Assembly: GCA_030627145.1 (NCBI GenBank)
Contig: DAOUSQ010000096.1
Span: 1-5,035 of the forward strand
Length of the DNA stretch: 5,035 bases
Reading direction: 5' to 3'
Origin: Syntrophomonadaceae bacterium
GTDB taxonomy: Bacteria; Bacillota_B; Syntrophomonadia; Syntrophomonadales; Syntrophomonadaceae
The notes under the pieces were generated by a model. The model saw nothing but the letters and a program-made list of their open reading frames with translations, searched no databases and had not been told where the DNA came from. The first letter of the stretch is position 1; every line of letters starts with the position of its first letter. Shown one piece after another: positions 1-5,035 of the stretch. The position numbers and the translations under genes are program-made.

Positions 1-1
1 A

Positions 2-886
2 CACGCAGATATGTGTGTGGCCGGTTTGATGGCAGGGAAGCATGTTGCTTGTACTATACCAATGGCTCTTACGGTTGAAGATTGTCACAGAATCGTTACT
101 GCGCAACAACAATCAGGAAAACAGTATATGATGATGGAAACAGTTGTCTACAGCAGGGAATTTTTGTTCCTGAAGGAACTGTATAAAAAAGGCGAGCTGG
201 GTAAATTGCAATTCTTAAGAGGATCTCACCAACAGGATATGTCAGCATGGCCGGCTTACTGGTATGGGTTTCCTCCAATGCTTAATGGAACACATGCAAT
301 CTCCCCGACCTTGTCCATTGGAGATAATGAAGCCGAATTTGTATCCTGTCTAGGCTCCGGGACTATTGATAAAGAAATGCATGCTAATTTTGGGTGTCCA
401 TTCTCAATCGAAACGACCCATATTAAATTCAAAGATTCAGATCTGGCAGCAGAAGTTACCCGTTCGTTATATGGTGTTCAAAGACAATACAGAGAAAGTT
501 TTGATGTGTATGCTTCAAAGAAGAGCTTTGAATGGATGCAAACTGAAGATGGAAGCCATTTTATGCATGTGGGGGAAACAACAACACCTGTGGAAATACC
601 TGATTACGGGCACTTGTTACCCCCGGAAATAAGTGAATTTACTCAAAAGGGTGTATATGACAGCGAAGATAATGAACATCTGTCGTTTTCGCAGGGTGGC
701 GGCCACGGAGGTTCACACCCTCATCTGGTTCACGAATTTCTTATGGCTCTAGTGGAAGACAGGCAACCTTTCCCAAATGCTGTCAGGGCAGCAAACATTA
801 CATGCAGCGGTATACTATCCAATGAATCCGCACTTAAGGATGGGGAAAAGATTTATTTACCTGAATGGGCTCATTTAAAGAAATAA
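2..886 (+). CDS. Gfo/Idh/MocA-family oxidoreductase, C-terminal part (5' end outside window)
   Basis: Likely NAD(P)-dependent cytosolic dehydrogenase acting on a sugar, polyol or derivative. The frame is open to the left edge, so the ATG at 11 is internal; 294 codons are visible. What remains begins at the end of the Rossmann fold with the segment AGKHVACTIPMALT, which aligns with the family's 'GKHV..EKP.a.t' motif, followed by the alpha/beta substrate domain (METVVYSREF, then GELGKLQFLRGSHQQDM) and the typical C-terminal end (HLVHEFLMALVEDRQPFPNA, later SALKDGEKIYLPEW). The usual Glu-Lys-Pro, whose lysine helps catalysis in characterised members, is Thr-Ile-Pro here (codons at 53-61). From memory a subgroup of the family has T-V/I-P at this place, so this need not mean loss of function. 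The gene is visibly richer in G+C than its neighbours (hand-counted 60-base lines: 42, 45 and 52%). Family assignment is firm; the substrate is unknown. Confidence 0.9.
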   Translation, partial: HADMCVAGLMAGKHVACTIPMALTVEDCHRIVTAQQQSGKQYMMMETVVYSREFLFLKELYKKGELGKLQFLRGSHQQDMSAWPAYWYGFPPMLNGTHAISPTLSIGDNEAEFVSCLGSGTIDKEMHANFGCPFSIETTHIKFKDSDLAAEVTRSLYGVQRQYRESFDVYASKKSFEWMQTEDGSHFMHVGETTTPVEIPDYGHLLPPEISEFTQKGVYDSEDNEHLSFSQGGGHGGSHPHLVHEFLMALVEDRQPFPNAVRAANITCSGILSNESALKDGEKIYLPEWAHLKK

Positions 887-896
887 GCCTTTAAAT
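873..896. repeat. 8-bp perfect inverted repeat spanning the stop codon
   Basis: ATTTAAAG (873-880) and CTTTAAAT (889-896) are exact reverse complements around an 8-base loop that contains the TAA stop at 884-886. No T-run follows, so it is not a classic intrinsic terminator. The AT-rich arms make chance a real possibility. Confidence 0.3.
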
Positions 897-1026
897 TTGT
901 AGAGCTCGGAGATACTTAAATACATTTATAAGAATACCTGCGCATTTAGGTTTGTAGAAGCGTCAAGCATAGAGAGAATACCAGTAGAAAGAGCAGTTGT
1001 AAATAAAGTTGAATAATTTAAAGAGA

Positions 1027-1049
1027 TAAAATTATGAAAAATAATTTTA
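1027..1049. promoter_or_regulatory. AT-only 9-bp dyad just upstream of the flavoenzyme ribosome binding site
   Basis: TAAAATTAT (1027-1035) and ATAATTTTA (1041-1049) are perfect reverse complements around the loop GAAAA. The dyad ends three bases before the purine block that serves the gene at 1065. It could be a repressor operator or a weak mRNA hairpin near the ribosome binding site. It contains no G-C pair, and local composition is very AT-rich, so function is uncertain. In the rest of the 887-1064 gap I could not find a convincing -35/-10 pair with normal spacing. Confidence 0.4.
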
Positions 1050-1052
1050 ATG

Positions 1053-1062
1053 AAGGGTAGGG
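1053..1062 (+). promoter_or_regulatory. Ribosome binding site that decides the flavoenzyme start
   Basis: The purine-rich stretch AAGGGTAGGG occupies 1053-1062. Its AAGGG part lies 7 bases before ATG 1065. The in-frame ATG at 1050 overlaps this block and has no such site of its own, so 1065 is the better start. It gives the N-terminus MTKRVKIFEPIEIG, which fits the family. Confidence 0.7.
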
Positions 1063-1064
1063 AA

Positions 1065-3056
1065 ATGACAAAACGCGTAAAAATTTTTGAGCCTATAGAA
1101 ATTGGGAAAATAAAGATAAAAAATAGAATAGCTATGGCCGCAATTGCCACAGGTGGAATGATAAATTCTGACGGTACACTTTCTCAGAGAGCAGTAGAAT
1201 ATTATCGAGCTAGAATAAAGGGTGGTACCGGATTGATTGTTACTGGTAATGCTAAAGTTGAAAATGAGGTAGAAAAAATATTAGTTGGACATGACGGAAG
1301 ATGGCTTATATCTCCCAGAGTTATTCCAAGGTTATCTGAGTTAGCAGAGATATCACATTATTATGGGGCAAAACTATTTGTACAGCTACTGCCAGGGGAA
1401 GGAAGAAATAATCCTGGCACCTTTTATCCTGACTATATTGTGTCTGCATCTGCAATTCCATCTTTCTTTAAGGATGGGGTACTTACAAGGGAACTTACTC
1501 TAGAAGAGATAAAGAAATTAGTAAAAGCTTTTGGGAGAGCAGCAAATATTTTAAAATCATGTGAGGTTGATGGCATAGAAATAAATGCACATGACGGCTA
1601 TTTATTGGATAATTTCCAAACTGTTTTATGGAATAAACGTAAAGATAGATATGGGGGAGACTTAAAAGGTAGGTTAGCCCTTTCAAAAGAAATTCTAGAA
1701 GAAATAAAAATTGCAGCAGGAGACGATTTTCCAGTAACATATAAGTTCGGTATGAAACATTTTATGAAAGGTTTAAGGACTCCCGGATTAAAAGAGGAAA
1801 ATTTTAAAGAAGTTGGAAGAGATATTAATGAAGGAATAGAGTTAGCCATTGCCCTAGAAGAAATAGGTTACGATGGTTTAATTCCGGATACAGGTGGATA
1901 TGATGCTTGGTATTGGGCTTTTCCACCACTCTACATGAATATGGGATGTATTTTAGAGTATACTGAAGCTGCTAAAAAAGCGGTTAACATTCCAGTATTT
2001 GCCGTCAGCAGATTAGATGACGCCGGTCTGGCAGAAGAAGTCTTAGAGAAGGGAATTGCTGACATTATTATGATTGGAAGAGGTTTGTTAGCAGATCCTG
2101 ATTGGACTAATAAAGTTAGAAAAGGTGCAGAAGAAAACATTATACCTTGTATTGGCTGCAATGAGGGTTGTCTGGGAAGAGATCAAAAGGAAAAAAATCT
2201 AAGCTGCGCAGTTAATCCAGAAACAGGCGGAGAATTATATTTTGGGCTTGAACCGATTGTAAATAAAAGGAAAGTATTGATTGTTGGGGGAGGAATTGCT
2301 GGAATGGAAGCTGCAGTAATTTCTAATAAAAGAGGACACAAAGTGATACTTTATGAAAAGACAGATCAGTTGGGAGGTCACCTTAGAGAAGCTTCTGTAC
2401 CTGATTTTAAAAAAGATCTTTTAAAATTATTAGAGTGGTATAAAAATCAAATAAAAAGAGCGGATATAGAAATAAAAATGAATACAGAAGTCACTATTGA
2501 ATTATTGGAGAAAGAAAAGCCCGATGTAATTATTATTGCTACAGGTTCAATCAATGCACCCTGTAAAATACCCGGCGCGAATGATTCAAATATTGTTTAT
2601 GCCACAGATCTTTTACTTGGTAAAAGTAGTGTTGGGGAAAAAGTAGCTGTAATAGGTGGTGGAATGGTAGGTCTTGAGACTGCTCTATGGCTTTCTAAAC
2701 AAGGTAAGGAGATAACTGTAATAGAAAAATTATCTGATATTGCTATTGATGGTGCATTGGGTGTTAGGGAGATGTTAATAGATATGGTTAAATTCAGTGG
2801 GGTGGAAATAAAGACAAACAGCGAAATAGTAAAAATTGAAAATGATGGAATAAAAATATCCGAAAAAGGGAAGGAGGTTAGTTATGTTTTTGATAATGTA
2901 ATTTTATCTTCAGGCTTGATTTCAGAAGTTGAACTATTCAATGATGTGGTAAAAAAATTAACAGAAATAGATATATTCCAGGTAGGCGATTGTAAAAGTC
3001 CTCGAAAAGTAATGAATGGTATATGGGAAAGTTATCATGTTTGTAGGGCTATTTAA
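1065..3056 (+). CDS. Old Yellow Enzyme / 2,4-dienoyl-CoA reductase-like NAD(P)H:flavin oxidoreductase with 4Fe-4S cluster
   Basis: A 663-residue protein, full length for the FadH/BaiCD-type enzymes (about 640-680 residues). Residues 1-345 are the FMN-binding TIM barrel: FEPIEIGKIKIKNRI at the start, NAHDGYLLDNF at 174-184 followed by NKRKDRYGGD, and IMIGRGLLADPDW near the barrel end. C362, C365, C369 and C381 (C-x2-C-x3-C-x11-C) match the family's 4Fe-4S site. Two nucleotide-binding folds follow, with VGGGIAG at 407-413 (FAD side) and IGGGMVG at 530-536 (NAD(P)H side), and the ending QVGDCKSPRKV is typical. Y179 in HDGYL probably corresponds to the catalytic tyrosine of FadH, by position only. 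Such enzymes pass electrons from NAD(P)H through FAD, 4Fe-4S and FMN to an activated C=C bond. Its place between a sugar-type dehydrogenase and a sugar importer makes fatty-acid oxidation less likely than reduction of an enone or enoate from a glycoside, polyol or aromatic compound; this is inference. The gene is AT-rich (sampled lines 18-33% G+C), unlike the gene before it. Confidence 0.93.
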   Translation: MTKRVKIFEPIEIGKIKIKNRIAMAAIATGGMINSDGTLSQRAVEYYRARIKGGTGLIVTGNAKVENEVEKILVGHDGRWLISPRVIPRLSELAEISHYYGAKLFVQLLPGEGRNNPGTFYPDYIVSASAIPSFFKDGVLTRELTLEEIKKLVKAFGRAANILKSCEVDGIEINAHDGYLLDNFQTVLWNKRKDRYGGDLKGRLALSKEILEEIKIAAGDDFPVTYKFGMKHFMKGLRTPGLKEENFKEVGRDINEGIELAIALEEIGYDGLIPDTGGYDAWYWAFPPLYMNMGCILEYTEAAKKAVNIPVFAVSRLDDAGLAEEVLEKGIADIIMIGRGLLADPDWTNKVRKGAEENIIPCIGCNEGCLGRDQKEKNLSCAVNPETGGELYFGLEPIVNKRKVLIVGGGIAGMEAAVISNKRGHKVILYEKTDQLGGHLREASVPDFKKDLLKLLEWYKNQIKRADIEIKMNTEVTIELLEKEKPDVIIIATGSINAPCKIPGANDSNIVYATDLLLGKSSVGEKVAVIGGGMVGLETALWLSKQGKEITVIEKLSDIAIDGALGVREMLIDMVKFSGVEIKTNSEIVKIENDGIKISEKGKEVSYVFDNVILSSGLISEVELFNDVVKKLTEIDIFQVGDCKSPRKVMNGIWESYHVCRAI

Positions 3057-3211
3057 TATTTGATTATCTAGTTTGTAAATACATGAATGAAAGGGGGCTT
3101 TTGTATTTATTATTTAATAATATAGTTTATCGATATAAGAGTGAAAGGGGGTAATTGTATTTATTATTTGATAATCTAGCTTGTAAATCCAAGAATGAAA
3201 GGAGGGTTCTC
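3050..3211 (+). repeat. Three perfectly phased 54-base tandem leader repeats
   Basis: Units lie at 3050-3103, 3104-3157 and 3158-3211 with no gaps. By hand count unit 1 matches unit 3 at 45/54 positions, unit 1 matches unit 2 at 41/54, and unit 2 matches unit 3 at 39/54. Each begins TATTTA, has an AT-rich dyad in its first third (ATTAT-N3-ATAAT, perfect in units 2 and 3), and ends with a Shine-Dalgarno-like purine block: GAAAGGGGG in units 1 and 2, GAAAGGAGGG in unit 3. The G-runs start at 3093, 3147 and 3201, exactly 54 apart. Unit 1 overlaps the stop codon of the flavoenzyme gene. No annotated start follows these three blocks. The array is the leader of the binding-protein gene at 3265; its role is unknown. 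It is not a CRISPR array because there are no spacers. Confidence 0.85.
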
Positions 3212-3264
3212 ACGGTTATAGCGATTGATTTAATGTAATATGTAAACAATAAATGGAGGGAAAA
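3212..3264 (+). promoter_or_regulatory. Decayed fourth leader unit containing the real ribosome binding site of the binding-protein gene
   Basis: GGAGGG at 3255-3260 sits 4 bases before ATG 3265 and is exactly 54 bases after GGAGGG at 3201-3206 in unit 3. Ungapped, 3245-3260 matches 3191-3206 at 13 of 16 positions; the 5' part of this unit no longer aligns well. The in-frame ATG at 3253 overlaps the purine block and lacks its own site, so 3265 is the start. TAATAT at 3236-3241 resembles a -10 element but has no good -35 partner. Confidence 0.7.
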
Positions 3265-4386
3265 ATGAAAAAGCTATTATTGAGTGTAGTAACAATCATC
3301 TTTATTCTATCCTTCGCTGTAGTAGGCGGTATAGGGTGTAAGAATGAAGCAGTGGAAGAAGCAGTGGAAGAAGCAGTGGAAGAAGCAGTGGAAGAAACAG
3401 TGGAAGAAACAGTGGAAGAAACAGTGGAAGAAGCTGCTGACGAACCTGTAGGTGGTTTTGTTGATCCTGAAGACATTGTTATAGCAGTTATACCTATGTC
3501 TCTAGGAAATCCTTGGTGGATTAGAGCTGAAATAGGTGCTAACCAATTTGCTGATGAATATGGTATTGAGGTGATATTTACTTCCACAAGAGATGAAGAT
3601 CCTGCAGGTCAGTTAAACGTTTTTAATGATATGGTTACTAGAGGGGTATCAGCAATAAGTATTGCAGCTGTTGATGTTGAATCTTTGAAGCAACCAATTT
3701 CTGAAACTATTTCTGATAAGAATCTTCCTGTTTTTGGATTTGATGTTGGAGCCCCGGGAACAGATACACTATTTTTAGCCTCTGGTTGGGAACCTGAATC
3801 AAGTGGCTATGCTATTGGTAAAGGCTGTGCCGAGGAAATTGGAGGAGAAGGTAAAGTAGTTGTAATGACAGGGCCATTAGGTTCAACATTCCTTGAGACT
3901 AGGAAAAAAGCTATTTATAAAGCACTGGATGAATATCCAGGTATTGAAGTAGTTGGAGAAATAGCAGACTGTGCAGATATTGCAGCTGCGCTCAGTAAAA
4001 CTGAAGCTATTTTACAGGCACATCCAGACATAGCAGGTTTTGCTGGAACAGTAACTCAAACGCCTACTATTGTAGCACAGGCTCTTGATAATTTGGGAAT
4101 CACTACAAATCCTGCTAACTGGGGTGTAGGACTTCCAAACCAAAATGCAGAAATTATAAAAAAAGGACAAGCGAATGGTATTCTTGCTTTAGATCCAGCA
4201 AAGATGACTTATCTTGGTGTTCACATGGTGTATATGTATCTGACAACTGGAAAACTGCCGGAACCAGGAGATGATTTTGGTTGGGCTAGTGAAGGTGCTG
4301 AAGTTATAGTATATCCTGAATTAAAAGCTGCTTATGTAGGAGATATACTTCTAACAGCAGATAATGTAGACAGCTTTGGTTTCTAG
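3265..4386 (+). CDS. Sugar ABC transporter substrate-binding lipoprotein (periplasmic binding protein type 1, RbsB-like)
   Basis: A 373-residue extracytoplasmic solute receptor for a ribose/galactose-class ABC importer. Residues 1-24 are a signal peptide (MKKLLLS, then a hydrophobic core to about 20); C25 in GGIGC is the probable lipidated cysteine, although glycine at -3 is not the classical lipobox residue. Residues 28-60 are an acidic linker with seven AVEE/TVEE units. The ligand-binding domain follows: IVIAVIPMSLGNPWW at 71-85 (first strand, with aromatic residues that may stack on a sugar), DEDPAGQLNVFNDMVTRGV at 110-128, a hinge strand LPVFGFDVGAPGTD at 154-167, GEGKVVVMTG at 194-203 and IAGFAGTVTQTP at 256-267. 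The family's common 'fDsd.p.s' and 'G.nd..a.G' motifs are altered to FDVGAPGTD and GTVTQTP, so the ligand may not be a common hexose or pentose. The next gene encodes the ATPase of the same importer. The substrate is not determinable. Confidence 0.92.
   Translation: MKKLLLSVVTIIFILSFAVVGGIGCKNEAVEEAVEEAVEEAVEETVEETVEETVEEAADEPVGGFVDPEDIVIAVIPMSLGNPWWIRAEIGANQFADEYGIEVIFTSTRDEDPAGQLNVFNDMVTRGVSAISIAAVDVESLKQPISETISDKNLPVFGFDVGAPGTDTLFLASGWEPESSGYAIGKGCAEEIGGEGKVVVMTGPLGSTFLETRKKAIYKALDEYPGIEVVGEIADCADIAAALSKTEAILQAHPDIAGFAGTVTQTPTIVAQALDNLGITTNPANWGVGLPNQNAEIIKKGQANGILALDPAKMTYLGVHMVYMYLTTGKLPEPGDDFGWASEGAEVIVYPELKAAYVGDILLTADNVDSFGF
3349..3432 (+). repeat. 12-base microsatellite, seven units, encoding (A/T)-V-E-E linker
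   Basis: Seven head-to-tail copies of a 12-base unit: four of GCAGTGGAAGAA (3349-3396), then three of ACAGTGGAAGAA (3397-3432). Only the first base differs between the two blocks. The unit is four codons, so gain or loss of copies keeps the reading frame and changes only the length of the acidic spacer after the lipid anchor. The low divergence suggests recent slippage expansion. Confidence 0.95.
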
Positions 4387-4389
4387 AAT

Positions 4390-4438
4390 AAAAATTTAAT
4401 AAAGGGAGAGATTCCCCAAATCTCTCCCTAAAATTTTT
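4390..4438 (+). terminator. Strong nested stem-loop after the binding-protein gene (terminator or mRNA-end stabiliser)
   Basis: AGGGAGAGATT (4403-4413) and AATCTCTCCCT (4419-4429) form a perfect 11-bp stem around the loop CCCCA, followed by AAAA and then TTTTT (4434-4438). The outer bases AAAAATTT (4390-4397) and AAATTTTT (4431-4438) are also exact reverse complements, so a longer, nearly bidirectional structure can form. The four As before the T-run weaken it as an intrinsic terminator. Partial read-through would let the ATPase gene be expressed at a lower level than the binding protein, a pattern known for binding-protein transport operons. Confidence 0.75.
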
Positions 4439-4452
4439 ACAAACTAATTTTA

Positions 4453-4471
4453 AATAATAGAGGTAATTATT
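4453..4471 (+). promoter_or_regulatory. Ribosome binding site of the ATPase gene, inside the loop of a short AT stem
   Basis: AGAGGT at 4459-4464 is a Shine-Dalgarno match 7 bases before GTG 4472 and decides that start. It lies in the 7-base loop between AATAAT (4453-4458) and ATTATT (4466-4471), which can pair over 6 A-T pairs. Such a stem is weak, so it may have no effect. Confidence 0.55.
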
Positions 4472-5035
4472 GTGAGTGATGTAATAATAAAAATGAGTAA
4501 TCTTACCAAAACATTTCCTGGTGTTATTGCATTAAGTGATGTTAATCTCTCAATGATAGAAGGATCTATTCATGGTCTAGTTGGTGAGAACGGAGCAGGC
4601 AAGAGTACTTTAATAAAGATACTATCAGGTATCTATACTGAATATGAGGGGAAAATATTTTTACAAAATAAAAATATACAGATAAATTCTCCCAGCCATG
4701 CTCAGAAATTAGGTATTACTACTATTTTTCAGGAATTAACTGTCGTTTTAGGGATGTCGGTAATGGAAAATATTTTTCTCGGAAGAGAAAAATTAAAATT
4801 TGGCGGTTTCATGGATAGAAATTATATGTTTAGAAAAAGTAAAGAAATTCTGAATTTTTTGGAAAGTTCTATAAATCCCAAAAATATAGCAGGTAATTTA
4901 TCCATAGCTAATCAACAGGTTATAGAAATATGCAAAGCCCTTGTTCTTGATGCAAAATTGATAATTATGGATGAACCCACCGCTTCGCTAACCAGAATTG
5001 AAGTTTACAACCTGTTTGAATTAATTAAAAAGTTA
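4472..5035 (+). CDS. Sugar ABC transporter ATP-binding protein (RbsA/MglA/XylG type), N-terminal part, cut by window end
   Basis: The cytoplasmic motor of a carbohydrate importer, probably energising uptake with the binding protein encoded just upstream. It starts at GTG 4472, giving MSDVIIKMSNLTKTFPGVIA; an in-frame ATG at 4493 lacks a comparable ribosome binding site and would remove the first beta strand. The visible 188 codons form most of the first ABC domain: Walker A GENGAGKST (residues 38-46), Q-loop FQELTV (86-91), signature LSIANQQ (143-149) in place of LSGGQ, and Walker B LIIMDEPTASL (163-173). The LS-x-A-x-QQ signature and the KTFPGV.AL start are characteristic of the two-domain carbohydrate ATPases of about 500 residues, so some 300 residues should lie beyond the edge. 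It is AT-rich like the two genes before it. The family call is firm; the exact sugar is not known. Confidence 0.93.
   Translation, partial: MSDVIIKMSNLTKTFPGVIALSDVNLSMIEGSIHGLVGENGAGKSTLIKILSGIYTEYEGKIFLQNKNIQINSPSHAQKLGITTIFQELTVVLGMSVMENIFLGREKLKFGGFMDRNYMFRKSKEILNFLESSINPKNIAGNLSIANQQVIEICKALVLDAKLIIMDEPTASLTRIEVYNLFELIKKL

Noticed and set aside
366..632. Plus-strand 88-codon open frame inside the oxidoreductase gene
   Set aside because: It is out of frame within a clearly conserved family protein, with no ribosome binding site and no family features.
897..926. Possible promoter with TTGTAG and TACATT spaced 18 bases apart
   Set aside because: Only three and four bases match the -35 and -10 consensus, which is common by chance in AT-rich DNA.
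1050..1064. Five-codon longer start for the flavoenzyme at ATG 1050
   Set aside because: It overlaps the purine block that lies at a proper distance from ATG 1065 and has no upstream ribosome binding site.
1598..2161. Reverse-strand open frames inside the flavoenzyme gene
   Set aside because: They are antisense to well conserved TIM-barrel coding sequence and look like composition by-products.
3050..3211. CRISPR-like array
   Set aside because: The 54-base units abut directly with no unique spacers, are too few and too divergent, and no cas gene is visible.
3253..3264. Four-codon longer start for the binding protein at ATG 3253
   Set aside because: It would put the GGAGGG site inside the gene and add charged residues before a normal signal peptide start at MKKLLL.
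3216..3587. Reverse-strand open frame of 123 codons rich in Ser-Ser-Thr
   Set aside because: It is the antisense reading of the 12-base microsatellite and signal-peptide region; it has no ribosome binding site and no recognisable domain.

Overview
The window is a piece of an AT-rich bacterial genome with four protein genes, all on the + strand. The first gene enters from the left edge and the last runs off the right edge. Strong purine-rich ribosome binding sites, a GTG start, a lipoprotein-type binding protein and a 4Fe-4S flavoenzyme suggest an anaerobic or fermentative bacterium. The acidic low-complexity linker after the lipoprotein cysteine is, from memory, like binding proteins of Firmicutes-like, Atribacterota-like or uncultured actinobacterial lineages. 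That taxonomic guess is weak and no marker gene is present.

Layout: (1) 2-886, the C-terminal part of a Gfo/Idh/MocA-family sugar or polyol oxidoreductase of a subgroup with Thr-Ile-Pro where the usual Glu-Lys-Pro motif stands. (2) 887-1064, a 178-base gap holding an AT-only dyad just before the next ribosome binding site. (3) 1065-3056, a complete Old Yellow Enzyme / 2,4-dienoyl-CoA reductase-like protein (TIM barrel, 4Fe-4S cysteines, two nucleotide-binding folds). (4) 3050-3264, a leader made of three 54-base tandem units plus a decayed fourth; each carries a Shine-Dalgarno-like purine block at exactly 54-base intervals, and the fourth block is the ribosome binding site of the next gene. 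(5) 3265-4386, a lipoprotein-type sugar ABC substrate-binding protein with a 12-base microsatellite encoding an acidic linker. (6) 4390-4438, a strong stem-loop. (7) 4472-5035, the N-terminal 188 codons of an RbsA/MglA-type sugar ABC ATPase starting at GTG.

Taken together this looks like part of a carbohydrate (or glycoside/cyclic polyol) uptake and catabolism locus. The binding protein and ATPase belong to a ribose/galactose-class importer whose permease presumably lies beyond the right edge. The Gfo/Idh/MocA protein would oxidise or reduce a sugar-like intermediate, and the flavoenzyme would reduce an activated C=C bond. The shared pathway is inferred from gene order only; the substrate cannot be read from the sequence. 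No RNA gene, CRISPR array, transposase or phage gene was seen. The most unusual structure is the phased leader-repeat array before the binding-protein gene.
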